Counted from the first letter of the stretch, positions 44,456 to 54,143 are shown. The stretch: 64,000 bases of DNA from CAVYXZ01 sp965223835 (GCA_965223835.1 CBDCXQ010000001.1:4092001-4156000), one strand, 5' to 3'. The notes: generated from the sequence alone by a model not told the origin. Made by a program: numbers and translations.

Positions 44456-45208
44456 TCATTCCAGCGTCCGATACCAGTAACGGTATACTTCCTGGAAGCC
44501 TAAGCGGGCGTACAGGTGCATTGCGGGGGCGTTCTCCGGGACAACCTGCAAAAATGCCCGCTGCGCACCCTGCTCGTGCCCCCAGCGCAGCAAGTTGCGG
44601 GTTAGGCGCTGCCCCAGACCTTGATTGCGATAGGCTTCGGCTGTCACAATATCATAGATGGCGACATAACCCGGCGTGTAGACGCCCAACCCAGCCGCCA
44701 CGATGTCGCCGTCAACTATGATGGCTGCATAAGCTGCCGGAGGCACCATGTTTGCCAGCATACCACGAAACGCATCGCCGCGTTCCACACTCATCTCATT
44801 CAAGCGAATACAGGCATCAATCCAATCCGGGTCAGGTTGGGCGCTGATAGGTACGGATTCCCCGGTGGTGAAATCCAGATTACCAAGGTTAGCGACTTGC
44901 ACACTCGTCTCTGCTTCATGAGCATAGCCAGCTTGTTCCAGCACCGAATCGAGTTCGCCTGGTATGGCAGCAGCCGTCAGCTTAAAGACAACCCGCTGCC
45001 CTCGTGAGCGAAATACACTGGCACAGTAATCAATTTTGTCTTGCAACGCGAGTGACGATTCATAGAGCGGAATCACCGAATTTGAGCGTCGCGTATGCCC
45101 TTTCGCAAATCGAATCACCCAGCCATCATAAAATATGGTTTGCAGGGCGGGCCAGGTGGTCAGTGTGCGTTCTTCCAGCAAATGGATCAGATCGGTTCCA
45201 GCGGCCAT
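44456..45208 (-). CDS. GNAT family N-acetyltransferase
   Basis: 250 aa, longer than a single GNAT domain because of an N-terminal 100-residue half-domain (WPALQTIFYDGWVIRFAKGHTRRSNSVIPL), as in the two-lobed GNATs. VYTPGYVAIYDIVTAEAYRNQGLGQRLTRNLLRWG has the acetyl-CoA loop RNQGLG; ENAPAMHLYARLGFQEVYRYWYR is the C-terminal motif B. No RBS; the ATG lies 21 bases inside the end of the DUF2071 gene, so translation is coupled to it. Substrate unknown. Confidence 0.85.
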   Translation of the reverse strand: MAAGTDLIHLLEERTLTTWPALQTIFYDGWVIRFAKGHTRRSNSVIPLYESSLALQDKIDYCASVFRSRGQRVVFKLTAAAIPGELDSVLEQAGYAHEAETSVQVANLGNLDFTTGESVPISAQPDPDWIDACIRLNEMSVERGDAFRGMLANMVPPAAYAAIIVDGDIVAAGLGVYTPGYVAIYDIVTAEAYRNQGLGQRLTRNLLRWGHEQGAQRAFLQVVPENAPAMHLYARLGFQEVYRYWYRTLE

Positions 45209-45936
45209 GTCAGCACATCCAGTTTATCAGCATAATGAAGGAGGGGTTCAGTATCCGGCAAGGGGATATCATGAGCCACCGAGTTCACGACAATATCGGC
45301 AGCGGCAGTTTGTAACGGCCAGGGAACATGATGCACGGCAGCGCGATACAATCGCTGGTGCTTATCTGCCGCATACAGATAATAGCGCTCGGTCAGCCAG
45401 TATTCCAATGTGCCTGGCTGCGCATGAAACACCGGTGAAGTGGGTCGATAGGCACCCCGAAAAACACCCCGCATTGCATACTGGCGAAAACTCCGATAGA
45501 GCACGGTATCATCGCGCAAAAGCACACTCATACGGGCCTTGAAATATGGTAAATGGAAAAAGGTTCGCGCCGCCAAGACTGCTGGGATGTGGTCGGCATC
45601 CAGGCTAAAAAACCATACCCCAGGCTTCCCGTCATCGTCCACATAAGTCCGCACATTGAGTTCCGGGAAGGTCGAAAAAAACGGCACTTCAGGCACACCT
45701 CGCCAGTGAACGTGACACATCTCAAACGGCACAATCGTCAGCCATGCCTGACCATCGAACGTATCCAGGTCCAGATCAGCCGGAATCAGGGGTCGTAAAA
45801 CCGCCGGCGGCAACGGCCAGTGCGCAAACAGAAGATGATGCCAGGATTGGGCCATGAACCAGCGACGTGCCGGTAAGGACCATTGTTGCCGATGAGATGC
45901 CCGGGCCAGTAATGCCTCACTGGATAGTGGGGACAT
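45187..45936 (-). CDS. DUF2071 (YqjF-like) family protein
   Basis: 249 aa. MAQSWHHLLFAHWPLPPAVLRPLIPADLDLDTFDGQAWLTIVPF is the diagnostic N-terminal block of DUF2071, followed by FPELNVRTYVDDDGKPGVWFFSLDAD and FHLPYFKARM. The fold is acetoacetate-decarboxylase-like in related structures; the function is not known. GGAGGG lies eleven bases before the ATG, inside the SH3 gene it overlaps by 20 bases. Confidence 0.9.
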   Translation of the reverse strand: MSPLSSEALLARASHRQQWSLPARRWFMAQSWHHLLFAHWPLPPAVLRPLIPADLDLDTFDGQAWLTIVPFEMCHVHWRGVPEVPFFSTFPELNVRTYVDDDGKPGVWFFSLDADHIPAVLAARTFFHLPYFKARMSVLLRDDTVLYRSFRQYAMRGVFRGAYRPTSPVFHAQPGTLEYWLTERYYLYAADKHQRLYRAAVHHVPWPLQTAAADIVVNSVAHDIPLPDTEPLLHYADKLDVLTWPLEPI

Positions 45937-46966
45937 CGCCGATACTGCCCTCCAGCAAGCGCAAATACGGCGAGAAAACCCAGCCTTCCGTACCCTTCCA
46001 GATCACACGCCACCAAGCTCCGTCACCAGCGGTGCGGCCAGTTATCGGTAGAATCGCACCCCAGGTGATGCGGCCAATCTGCTCCGAATTAATCGTCGGC
46101 GCGGCTCGCAATTTGAGACCCGCCTGGGCGACGGCCACGACCCCAGTCTGCGCGGCGGGATTACCCTGCACCACAAATGAACTGACGACGGGCGCAGCGA
46201 ATTCATTCCCGTTGACCGCCAGATAATAGCCAAACGCCCAGGCCTGCCGGTCGCTCAATTGCAGCAAAAACCAGCGGGCATTTTGGTCCCGCCCCAAAAC
46301 GTTATACGTTTGTCCGCGCAGCAAACGAGCGGTCCGTTCGGCACCAAGATAGGGGCCGGTTCGGGCATTGAGCACGGTAGCCCGAATAACGGTTGCGGTC
46401 AAACCACTGCCTAATGGGGGCAACCCGGTTGGCGGCGGCGTATTGGTGGGACCCGGTGTCGGCGTCGGCCCGGTGGTCGCAATGACTCCACCGCCGGAAC
46501 CACCCAGGAACCATTGGAATTGAAGCACCGCGCTGGCTGACACCTCGACAAACTCAACCGTCAAGGCGTGGGCACCGGCGGTCATCGTGCGATCGAATGT
46601 GCGTGTTTTGGACGGCCCGCCGCTGAAATCTTCAAAGACATTCTGACCGTCAATGATGACGCGCACATTGTCATCATAGGTGATCGTAAACTGGTAATTC
46701 GCCTGTGTGAAATTCTGCGACGAAGTGAAACGCGCCGAGAAATTGTCTTCACCGATATTGGGGACATTAGCGCCATTAATGTTCGGGATCCCCGACCAGT
46801 TGAAATTCAAGCCATTAATGTTGTTAATGGTTGCATCCGGATTTCCACTAAAGGATGTGTTATCATAAAAAGAAGCTGACCAGCCGCTGCCAAATTCGAG
46901 TGCGGCGGCAGCGGTAATGATGATAAGTCCCAAAAGGATAATGAGTGCGGCTGACCTGATTTTCAT
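45917..46966 (-). CDS. secreted PA14-like and SH3-domain protein
   Basis: 349 aa. Signal peptide MKIRSAALIILLGLIIITAAAA. Residues about 28-155 resemble a PA14 domain (WSASFYDNTSFSG, FSARFTSSQNFTQANYQFTITYDDNVRVIIDGQNVFEDF), which binds carbohydrate in adhesins and glycosidases. A PTPGPTNTPPP linker leads to two SH3b modules (about 190-250 and 270-335; LNARTGPYLGAERTARL and LKLRAAPTINSEQIGRI). Likely attached to the cell envelope. It heads a group of three overlapping genes (PA14-SH3, DUF2071, GNAT) whose joint role is unclear. Confidence 0.82.
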   Translation of the reverse strand: MKIRSAALIILLGLIIITAAAALEFGSGWSASFYDNTSFSGNPDATINNINGLNFNWSGIPNINGANVPNIGEDNFSARFTSSQNFTQANYQFTITYDDNVRVIIDGQNVFEDFSGGPSKTRTFDRTMTAGAHALTVEFVEVSASAVLQFQWFLGGSGGGVIATTGPTPTPGPTNTPPPTGLPPLGSGLTATVIRATVLNARTGPYLGAERTARLLRGQTYNVLGRDQNARWFLLQLSDRQAWAFGYYLAVNGNEFAAPVVSSFVVQGNPAAQTGVVAVAQAGLKLRAAPTINSEQIGRITWGAILPITGRTAGDGAWWRVIWKGTEGWVFSPYLRLLEGSIGDVPTIQ

Positions 46967-47067
46967 GACCTACCCCTACTGCATGTTCCAGTCATCACTA
47001 TAAGTATAGCGGGTTTGCAAGGTTACGTGTAATGAGAGGACAGTACGGATTTTGAAGGACGGATGCA

Positions 47068-47805
47068 ATGCAGGAATATCCTGAACCGCGAACATACCAA
47101 ATAAATAAACGCAGCCTCACGTTGACAGTGGTGATCCCCTGTTACAATGAAGTCAGCACCATTGCCGAGGTGTTACAACGGGTGGAGGCGGTCGGCCTCG
47201 CCAACGAGATCATTATTGTTGACGATGGCTCAACCGATGGCACACGGGCGGTGCTGGCAACGATTGAAGCGGAAGAGCATGAAAATGTGCGGATTGTGTA
47301 CCATGAAAAGAATCAAGGGAAAGGCGCAGCCCTGGTCACCGGGTTTGCAACCGCAAAATCCGACGTCATTCTCATTCAAGATGCCGATTTCGAATACGAT
47401 CCGCGCGAATACCCTATTCTCATGAAGCCATTGGAAGAGGGAATCGCCCGTGTGGTCTATGGATCGCGTTTTCTCGGCGGTCCCCGCAAAGCGATGAACT
47501 TCTGGAACATGGTCGCCAATCGCATTCTGACGCTGTTCACCAACATCCTGTACAATGCCATCCTCAGCGACATGGAAACCTGCTATAAGGTCTTTTTGCG
47601 GGAAGTCGCGCAAGATATGACCATTCATGCGCGGGGCTTCGAGTTCGAGCCAGAGTTCACGGCAAAAGTCCTTAAACAGGGTATCCGCATCTACGAAGTG
47701 CCCATCTCATACAATGGCCGCGAATGGGACGAAGGTAAGAAAATCAAGTGGACCGATGCACCCATTGCCCTGTGGACGCTGCTCAAGTACCGTTTTGTCG
47801 ACTGA
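47068..47805 (+). CDS. family 2 glycosyltransferase (dolichyl/polyprenyl-phosphate sugar synthase-like)
   Basis: 245 aa, AAGGACGG before the ATG. LTVVIPCYNEVSTIAEVLQRV, EIIIVDDGSTDGTRAVL, GKGAALVTGFATAKSDVILIQDADFEYDP (DAD metal site) and ISDMETCYKVF-like ILSDMETCYKVFLREVA with FEFEPEFTAKVLKQGIRIYEVPISYNGREWDEGKKI are characteristic of the small soluble DPM1-like branch. It would make polyprenyl-phosphate sugars for GT-C enzymes. A terminator follows at 47830. Confidence 0.92.
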   Translation: MQEYPEPRTYQINKRSLTLTVVIPCYNEVSTIAEVLQRVEAVGLANEIIIVDDGSTDGTRAVLATIEAEEHENVRIVYHEKNQGKGAALVTGFATAKSDVILIQDADFEYDPREYPILMKPLEEGIARVVYGSRFLGGPRKAMNFWNMVANRILTLFTNILYNAILSDMETCYKVFLREVAQDMTIHARGFEFEPEFTAKVLKQGIRIYEVPISYNGREWDEGKKIKWTDAPIALWTLLKYRFVD

Positions 47806-47829
47806 GGCAACAACCATCTTAAGAATCGG

Positions 47830-47854
47830 ATGCGTCCAACTGGGCGCATTTTTG
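47830..47854 (+). terminator. terminator of the GT2 gene
   Basis: Arms ATGCGTCC/GGGCGCAT (one G-T pair) around AACT, followed by TTTTT; 24 bases past the stop. Confidence 0.75.
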
Positions 47855-48001
47855 ATTCAGTCCTTAGGGTTCAGTTGCCAGTTAAAAATCTGATAGTGAC
47901 TGAGGAGATGTTGACCAGTGCAGCATCAATCTATAACAACTGCATATCCTGTACCTTATGGTATATTCAGGTAAATCATAACGAACAGCGCGAAACTAAA
48001 A

Positions 48002-48517
48002 ATGAATCTTATTGAAACTGAACGCCTCACTCTACGTGAATTGACGCTGGATGATGCGGCCTTCACGCTGGAACTGCTGAACGAACCGGCTTACAAACGG
48101 TATATTGCCGATCGCGGCATTCATAATCTGGCTGGTGCGCGTGACTACCTGGAAAACGGCCCTCTAGCGAGCTATGTGCGTTTCGGCTTTGGCTTATGGC
48201 GAGTTGGCCTGAAGGAATCCGATGAGCCAATGGGCATGTGTGGCCTCATACAGCGCAATGTTTTGCCAGATGTCGATATTGGTTACGCTTTGCTCGAACG
48301 CTTCTGGGGTCAGGGTTATGCTTATGAAGCGGCCTCTGCTGTATTGAGTTACGGTCATAACAACCTTAACATCAAGCGTATCGTCGCCATCACCGCCCCG
48401 GATAATGTCGCTTCATGTCGCTTGTTGGAAAAGCTGGGGCTGACCTTCGCCAAGATCATCGACTTGCCCACGATGGGTGGCGAGAGCAGGTTGTATGTAC
48501 CATCGAAAGACAGGTAA
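48002..48517 (+). CDS. GNAT family acetyltransferase (RimJ/RimL type)
   Basis: 171 aa. LIETERLTLRELTLDDAAFTLELLNEPAY is the typical N-terminus of this branch; DIGYALLERFWGQGYAYEAASAVLSYG holds the acetyl-CoA loop (GQGYAYEA), and NIKRIVAITAPDNVASCRLLEKLGLTF ends the domain. Substrate is probably an N-terminal amine or small molecule. It starts a run of three rightward genes; no clear RBS. Confidence 0.9.
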   Translation: MNLIETERLTLRELTLDDAAFTLELLNEPAYKRYIADRGIHNLAGARDYLENGPLASYVRFGFGLWRVGLKESDEPMGMCGLIQRNVLPDVDIGYALLERFWGQGYAYEAASAVLSYGHNNLNIKRIVAITAPDNVASCRLLEKLGLTFAKIIDLPTMGGESRLYVPSKDR

Positions 48518-48556
48518 GTTGGGCCGTGCAAATTATGATTTTAAGCGAGGTGCATT

Positions 48557-49129
48557 ATGGAAGATTTGCCTATCCTGCTCTTTGAAACTAAAGCTGACTG
48601 GGAACGATGGCTCGAAGCAAATCATCGGGTCGATCAAGCAATCTGGCTAAAAATCGCCAAGAAGAATTCTGGGAAAAAGTCGATTACGTATGACGAGGCG
48701 CTGCGAATGGCCCTGTGTTTTGGCTGGATTGATGGGTTGAAGAACAAATTTGATGATGCCTACTGGCTGCAACGCTTCACGCCCCGCCGTCCAAAAAGTG
48801 TATGGTCGCAGCGCAATGTAGACATCGTTACGCAACTGATCGAACAGGGTAAAATGCGCGAAGCTGGTTTGCAACAAGTCAAGCAGGCCAAAGCCGACGG
48901 TCGCTGGGACGCGGCCTATTCGGCACAGAGCCGCGCCGTTGTCCCGGACGACTTGCAGCAAGAGCTGGACCACCATCCAGCGGCCAAAGCCTATTTCGAG
49001 CAGCTTACCGCCACCAACCGCTATACAATGATTTACCGAATTACTACAGCCAGGAAACCTGAGACTCGCCGCAAACGACTGGAAAAATACATGGCGATGC
49101 TCAAGGCTGGCGAAAAGATTCATCATTGA
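48557..49129 (+). CDS. YdeI/OmpD-associated family protein
   Basis: 190 aa, GAGG before the ATG. WLEANHRVDQAIWLKIAKKNSGKKSITYDEALRMALCFGWIDGLKNKFDDAYWLQRFTPRRPKSVWSQRN is the complete conserved block of this family (OmdA-like). The C-terminal SRKPETRRKRL-type helix (ARKPETRRKRLEKYM) is also present. Function unknown; sometimes linked to stress resistance. Confidence 0.9.
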   Translation: MEDLPILLFETKADWERWLEANHRVDQAIWLKIAKKNSGKKSITYDEALRMALCFGWIDGLKNKFDDAYWLQRFTPRRPKSVWSQRNVDIVTQLIEQGKMREAGLQQVKQAKADGRWDAAYSAQSRAVVPDDLQQELDHHPAAKAYFEQLTATNRYTMIYRITTARKPETRRKRLEKYMAMLKAGEKIHH

Positions 49130-49146
49130 TCTGTGAGACAAAAGCT

Positions 49147-49749
49147 ATGCCTTCAAAAAATACCCTGGCGGAAAGTATCGCGGCGGCATTGCGCCATGCC
49201 ATTTTTCAGGAAGCCCATCTCCCCGGTGATCGGCTGGTTGAACTTAGCATTGCCCAGGAGATGAACGTCAGCCAGAATACGGTCCGCGACGCCCTGCGCT
49301 TGCTTGAACAGGAAGGTCTTGTTGTTAAGCATACTCGTTACGGCACCTATGTTTGCGGTTACACTCACGCCGAAGCTGAAGAAATCTATGCCTTGTGGCT
49401 GGCAGTGGAAAGCCTGGTGCTGGGCTGGGTGCTGCCAAAGATTACACCGCACCAGATCATGCTGTTACGCCAGCAAGTCGAACAATTGGAAGAAAGCATT
49501 GACGCTGGTCGCCAACACGAGGCTCGAACCGCCTGGTTTGCCATCCATGCTGACCTGGCTGCCATTGCCGCCCGCCCGCATACAATGCGCTTGCTACAGC
49601 GCCTGCATAATCAAGCCCGCCTCACCCCGAACCAGTCCGTAACACTCAATTTGCCACTCGCTTTTCATGACCTGCTTAATGCCCTGGAAGTTGGCGATCT
49701 CGCGACCGCTCAGACCACTTTGAACACTATTATCGATCTGGATGCCTAG
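49147..49749 (+). CDS. GntR-family regulator (FadR/FCD subfamily)
   Basis: 200 aa from ATG 49147. Winged helix 1-75 (AESIAAALRHAIFQEAHLPGDRLVELSIAQEMNVSQNTVRDALRLLEQEGLVV), then a helical FCD domain (80-200; EEIYALWLAVESLVLGWVLPKI, FAIHADLAAIAARPHT). Histidines in the FCD domain could bind metal. Such regulators sense small acids. The target may be the adjacent amidohydrolase gene, which is transcribed towards it from the other side; this is only positional. Confidence 0.88.
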   Translation: MPSKNTLAESIAAALRHAIFQEAHLPGDRLVELSIAQEMNVSQNTVRDALRLLEQEGLVVKHTRYGTYVCGYTHAEAEEIYALWLAVESLVLGWVLPKITPHQIMLLRQQVEQLEESIDAGRQHEARTAWFAIHADLAAIAARPHTMRLLQRLHNQARLTPNQSVTLNLPLAFHDLLNALEVGDLATAQTTLNTIIDLDA

Positions 49750-49855
49750 ACTCGAAGCAAAAATATTGCACTTTATCTGATCGACAACCGTTACCGCACT
49801 GAAGCGTCCCATTTTAAGGACACCGCTTACTCGTGGCAGCAACCTGTACCCATTA

Positions 49856-50776
49856 TCAGGCGAGGGGTTGGCTTGTCAGGACGCGGAGCGCCGCCGGATC
49901 GACATAGCCGGTTTGCAACGCAATGGTAGCTTCTACCTCGTCATTGATGTCCAGTGTTGGGCTGCTGGCGAGGCTCTCAGTCCCCAGATAAACCGGTACC
50001 TCGTGTTTCAGATACAATTCCAGCGGCATCCGACCACAGCGTAGCCGTTGATTGCTGCGTGGGCAGTGAACGACCCGACTGCCTGATGCTTTGATGCGCT
50101 GTACGTCAGCTTCATTGACCTGCACTCCATGTACTAACAGCGGCTGCAAGTCCAGTGCCCCCAGGTCTTCGAGGTATTGAATCGGTGTTTTACGCGGTGA
50201 TGAAAGGGAGATGCCCATCTCGCGGTTAAAGTCAGCAATAGGGCCAGCATCGTTGAGCAGCCAATCATATTCAGCGGGACTCTCAGCGATATGAATACAC
50301 AGCGGCAAACCTACTTCACGGGCATACGACAGCCCCTTTTTCCACAATGCCGAATGAACCGACAACGGCGACTGCAACGCCAGCCCAATGCGCATGTCAG
50401 CGCGTTCTTTGGGCCGCGCTTCATCAATCAAATAGCGGGCCATCGCCAGTGCCCGGTCTGCCTGCTCCGCGAACTGGCCTGCTATTTCGACATATACTAC
50501 CCCCTGCAAATCCGACTCCAGCAATGGATGAATACTGGAGCCGGTGGTGGAAATATCAGTTACGTGAGTTGTACCGGCTGCTATGAGCGCCGCGATCCCC
50601 GCGTCGACTGCCTGGCGAAACGTCGATTCCGAAAAGCAGCCCATTGCTGTCAACTTCTGACGGCGCTGCCCCAGATCCTGCAGCCAGGGCAAAAAATCAC
50701 GACCGGTTGCGTCCGGGCAAATCTCTGCCAACCAGCCCAGTTCCAGGTGTGTATGCGCATTGGTCAGCGGTGTCAT
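49856..50776 (-). CDS. short amidohydrolase of the ATZ/TRZ-deaminase type
   Basis: 306 aa; AAAGGT before the ATG. It starts almost at the metal motif (NAHTHLELG), so the N-terminal beta-sandwich strands usual in this family are missing. Other ligands: LCIHIAESPAEY, LQPLLVHGVQVNE and VVHCPRSNQRL. The usual catalytic Asp in G-T-D-S is Glu here (YLGTESLASSPTLDINDE). The family deaminates purine or aminodeoxyfutalosine-like compounds. Activity is likely but the altered residue and short form make the substrate uncertain. Confidence 0.82.
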   Translation of the reverse strand: MTPLTNAHTHLELGWLAEICPDATGRDFLPWLQDLGQRRQKLTAMGCFSESTFRQAVDAGIAALIAAGTTHVTDISTTGSSIHPLLESDLQGVVYVEIAGQFAEQADRALAMARYLIDEARPKERADMRIGLALQSPLSVHSALWKKGLSYAREVGLPLCIHIAESPAEYDWLLNDAGPIADFNREMGISLSSPRKTPIQYLEDLGALDLQPLLVHGVQVNEADVQRIKASGSRVVHCPRSNQRLRCGRMPLELYLKHEVPVYLGTESLASSPTLDINDEVEATIALQTGYVDPAALRVLTSQPLA

Positions 50777-51077
50777 GCTGATTTACCTTTGAGAACGGTT
50801 GCAATTACGGATTCAATTGTTGGTGATGTATTGCCTGATTCAGCGCAAAGGGGCCGACAGGTTTAAAGACAGTATTAGCGAACTCATCCAGGTATAACAT
50901 TCTTTGTATAACCCCCGCCGTCAGCCAGTGGCTGCCACCTCTCCCAACGCGTCTGCGTAAGCGTCCCTTTGAGATGGGGGAGGCCGGGTGGGGGTGACTC
51001 GCAGAAAAGACACACTAAAAATGAGTGGACCAACAGTATCGTTTAAACCTACCGGCCCATTATCGTATCGTGTTGTC
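50777..51077. other. intergenic region with palindromic repeat
   Basis: 301 bases between two leftward genes. The centre is occupied by the dispersed repeat at 50911-50998; otherwise I see no gene or clear promoter. Confidence 0.5.
50911..50998. repeat. GC-rich palindromic dispersed repeat, copy 2
   Basis: Read on the minus strand it starts TCACCCCCACCC, contains GGGAGAGG and CAGCCACTGGCTG and ends in CGGCGGGGGT, matching the order of elements in the copy at 27872-27936. It carries an extra central segment around GACGCTTACGCAGACGC. Confidence 0.65.
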
Positions 51078-53996
51078 CTATAGGACCTTCGTGATGACCA
51101 GTTTATTGTCCAGTTCCGGGTTGGCCTGTTCAATGGCTTCACCCGACCCCAGAACAACGATTTGCCCATGATCGCGCACGGCAGCGACGGCATCAGCGAA
51201 GTCGTTGAAGTGCGTTTTGGTCGTCCCCAGCACTTCGTCACGAATACGTTGCCGCTCTTCATCTGTGCTGCCAATCAAGTAACGCGACATTGAGGTATAG
51301 CCTTTGGCATCTGGCAATTGATACGCATCGATGTTGCCAATCGCGCCGATAATGCTCTTAGTGAGTTCATCCGGGTGCAGGTCCAGGTTGCGCAGAAAGT
51401 CAACTGCACCATCGTAGTTTTTTAATGATTCCAGCAGATTGGGATCCCGGTATGAAAGGAAGTTGAACACGCCAGAAAGCCGGTCAAAAACGGCGAAACC
51501 GCCATAGGCCCCGCCCTGCACGCGAATTTTCTCCCACATATACGACGTATTCAAAAATTGGCGGATCACCATCAACGAACCATGATACTGATAGCCATAG
51601 TCATACAACCTGGCCCCTTTACCGACATAATTGACCTGCGCCGGGATGGTCAGACCTTCGTTGGGTGCAACAAATTGCGGTTCCCAGTGGGCAAGGTCGC
51701 CACTTTCGGTTGGCAATGATGCCAGGAAATCGTCTAACTGCGGCTTGAATTGTGTCCAATTATCCTGGTCGAGCGTGACATTGGCGATCATCGTATTGCG
51801 ATTCACGAGGATGCGCCGGATGTCTTCCAGCGCCGCCAGCACCGCCGGCCAATCGGATTCGATACGCTTAATCAGGTCACGCACAAAGAAGAGTTGGCTG
51901 AGGCCGCCCATCTGTTCGCTGGCCCAGCTGGCCTCGGTGAAGTGCGCCTTCAAGCGTGAGTTCACCACTTGATGACCGCCCGGAATCAGGCTGGCCTCGC
52001 TGCTGGCTTTGTCTTCCAGCACGATTTGCAGGAAGCGTTCCGGGTTATCGAGTTTGACCGTTAACAACACGTCGCGGATGATGTCCAGCAGATCCTGCGT
52101 CTGGGACATCGTTCCCTTGCCACGCAGGAACAGCCATGAAATGCTGCCATCGCCACTCGCCAAAGTAGAGGTCAGCGACGAAGGCCGGATACCGCCGGTT
52201 TTGCGTCCGATGCGCCGCGAGAGTTTAACGAAATCTTCGGTCTCTGTGCCCATTTCGAGCAGTGCATGACTGAACAGGCCGACGTAGGGCAAATATTCCT
52301 GGGGCAGCGTTTTGAGGTTCAGGCCAATATCAACGTAGGCAATCCCGTTGGTAAACAGATCATGATAGATCAGGTCGCTTCCGTGCGTGGATGACACCTC
52401 AATCGGTATCAACTGATTTTCTTTATCGAGATCAGCCAGTTGCAAAATCGGGATTTTTGCCAGATCTTCCGGCGTGTCCGGGGTTGACTGCATCTCACGC
52501 AATTGCTGTGTATTCCGAATCAGGGCTTGCAGATCATCACCGTTCATTTCAGCCTGCGCTGCGTCAAGCCGGGCGCGTTCTTCCGCTTCATTGCGCTCCT
52601 GTACCTGGGGGTCGGGTTCCAGAATTACCTTCGTGCGGTGCGGGTTATCGATGAGGTACTTGCCAATTAATTCTTCAAAGTAGCGCTCACCATTGTCCAA
52701 CCGCTGTTTGATTGCCGCCAACGGTGCTTCAAACGCCAATGGTGCGAGCGGGTCATTGCCATACAGCCAGGTGGTCAGCGAACTAATCATCATCGCCAGC
52801 CCACGAGGAAAACCGCCGGTATTATATTCACGCAGGTTGAACTCAGCCGTGTTAAGCGAGGCCTCAATCATCTCCGGGTCAATGCCCTCTTCGGCGAGAT
52901 TACCCAGTGTCTCATTAATTAGTGCCTCGATCTGGCCGACATTGGCGTTATCAATGCCCTTCAGACCAGTGGTGAAATACATCTCACGTACCTGCTCGTC
53001 CAGCCCACCCCGCGTCGTGTCTTCACCGAGGCCCGAATCGATCAACGCCTTGCGCAATGGTGAGGCCGGTGTACCCAGCAGAATATGCTCCAAAATGTTG
53101 AGGCCCAGCGTCAATTCCGGGTCAATATTTTCAGTCAGCAGCCAGTTGACCGTCATCATTCCTTTGTTGGTATCTTCGCCTTCTTCGGCGGCATAGGGCA
53201 CGGTCACAACGCGCGACTCGGTAAAACGTGGCTGCAAGGCAATATCTGGATGAACTTCCAGATGGTCAAACTCGACGATAAAATCATCAATCAACTTTAG
53301 CCGGGCTTCCGGGTCATCATCGCCATAAAACCAGATTTTGGCATTGGACGGATGATAATAAGTTTCGTGGAACTGCTTAAATTGTTCATACGTCAGGTCC
53401 GGGATATGCCTGGGATCACCACCGGATTCGACACCATAGACTGTATCGGGAAAGAGCGACTGCTGTGTATAACGGCTCAACACACCGTCGGGCGATGAAA
53501 ACGCACCTTTCATTTCGTTGAAGACCACGCCCTTGTATACGATTGGCTCATCGGGATTATCCAGTTCATAGTGCCAGCCTTCCTGTTGCAAAATCTTCGG
53601 CGTGATGTGCGGGTAAAATACCGAATCCAGATACACATCTACCAGATTGTAGAAGTCCTGCAAGTTCTGGCTGGCGACCGGATAGGTGGTTTTATCCGGG
53701 AATGTCATGGCGTTGAGAAATGTATTCAATGAGCCTTTTGCCAACTGGATAAATGGATCCTTGACCGGGTATTTGCGCGACCCACACAACACCGAATGTT
53801 CGAGAATATGGGGCAAGCCCGTGGAATCAGTCGGCGGGGTAGCGAATGTGATACCAAAGACCTTATTGGTATCCTCGTTCTCCATCGAGATCAGTTCGGC
53901 ACCGGTACGCGCATGCCGAAAAATGCAGGCGCGGGTGTTGATTTCAGGGATGTCTTGTTCGCGCAGAAGTTCAAAGCCATGAATTAACGCGGTCAT
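51078..53996 (-). CDS. presequence protease-like M16C metallopeptidase
   Basis: 972 aa, the normal length for PreP. N-terminal LPHILEHSVLCGSRKYPVKDPF holds the inverted zinc motif HxxEH (about residues 64-68), with the third Glu in the DNPDEPIVYKGVVFNEMKGAFSSPDGVLSR region, the typical PreP block. The M16C-associated domain and the second pair of M16 domains (QVNYVGKGARLYDYGYQYHGSLMV; GGAYGGFAVFDRLSG) follow. Cytoplasmic oligopeptidase that degrades peptides of 10-70 residues in a closed chamber. Monocistronic. Confidence 0.94.
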   Translation of the reverse strand: MTALIHGFELLREQDIPEINTRACIFRHARTGAELISMENEDTNKVFGITFATPPTDSTGLPHILEHSVLCGSRKYPVKDPFIQLAKGSLNTFLNAMTFPDKTTYPVASQNLQDFYNLVDVYLDSVFYPHITPKILQQEGWHYELDNPDEPIVYKGVVFNEMKGAFSSPDGVLSRYTQQSLFPDTVYGVESGGDPRHIPDLTYEQFKQFHETYYHPSNAKIWFYGDDDPEARLKLIDDFIVEFDHLEVHPDIALQPRFTESRVVTVPYAAEEGEDTNKGMMTVNWLLTENIDPELTLGLNILEHILLGTPASPLRKALIDSGLGEDTTRGGLDEQVREMYFTTGLKGIDNANVGQIEALINETLGNLAEEGIDPEMIEASLNTAEFNLREYNTGGFPRGLAMMISSLTTWLYGNDPLAPLAFEAPLAAIKQRLDNGERYFEELIGKYLIDNPHRTKVILEPDPQVQERNEAEERARLDAAQAEMNGDDLQALIRNTQQLREMQSTPDTPEDLAKIPILQLADLDKENQLIPIEVSSTHGSDLIYHDLFTNGIAYVDIGLNLKTLPQEYLPYVGLFSHALLEMGTETEDFVKLSRRIGRKTGGIRPSSLTSTLASGDGSISWLFLRGKGTMSQTQDLLDIIRDVLLTVKLDNPERFLQIVLEDKASSEASLIPGGHQVVNSRLKAHFTEASWASEQMGGLSQLFFVRDLIKRIESDWPAVLAALEDIRRILVNRNTMIANVTLDQDNWTQFKPQLDDFLASLPTESGDLAHWEPQFVAPNEGLTIPAQVNYVGKGARLYDYGYQYHGSLMVIRQFLNTSYMWEKIRVQGGAYGGFAVFDRLSGVFNFLSYRDPNLLESLKNYDGAVDFLRNLDLHPDELTKSIIGAIGNIDAYQLPDAKGYTSMSRYLIGSTDEERQRIRDEVLGTTKTHFNDFADAVAAVRDHGQIVVLGSGEAIEQANPELDNKLVITKVL

Positions 53997-54143
53997 AGGG
54001 GTTCCTTAAGCAAAGCCATTACAATCAAACCATGATTCTATCATTTACTACGTTAGATTAATATTGGTTCAACCCGGTAGAACGAAGGTTTGCCCCGACC
54101 CCACTGGACTGGTAAGATTGAATCCACCAGGAGGGAAAAGAAA

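Noticed and set aside
52693..53196. Plus-strand frame opposite the PreP-like gene
   Set aside because: Antisense shadow, serine-rich, no RBS.
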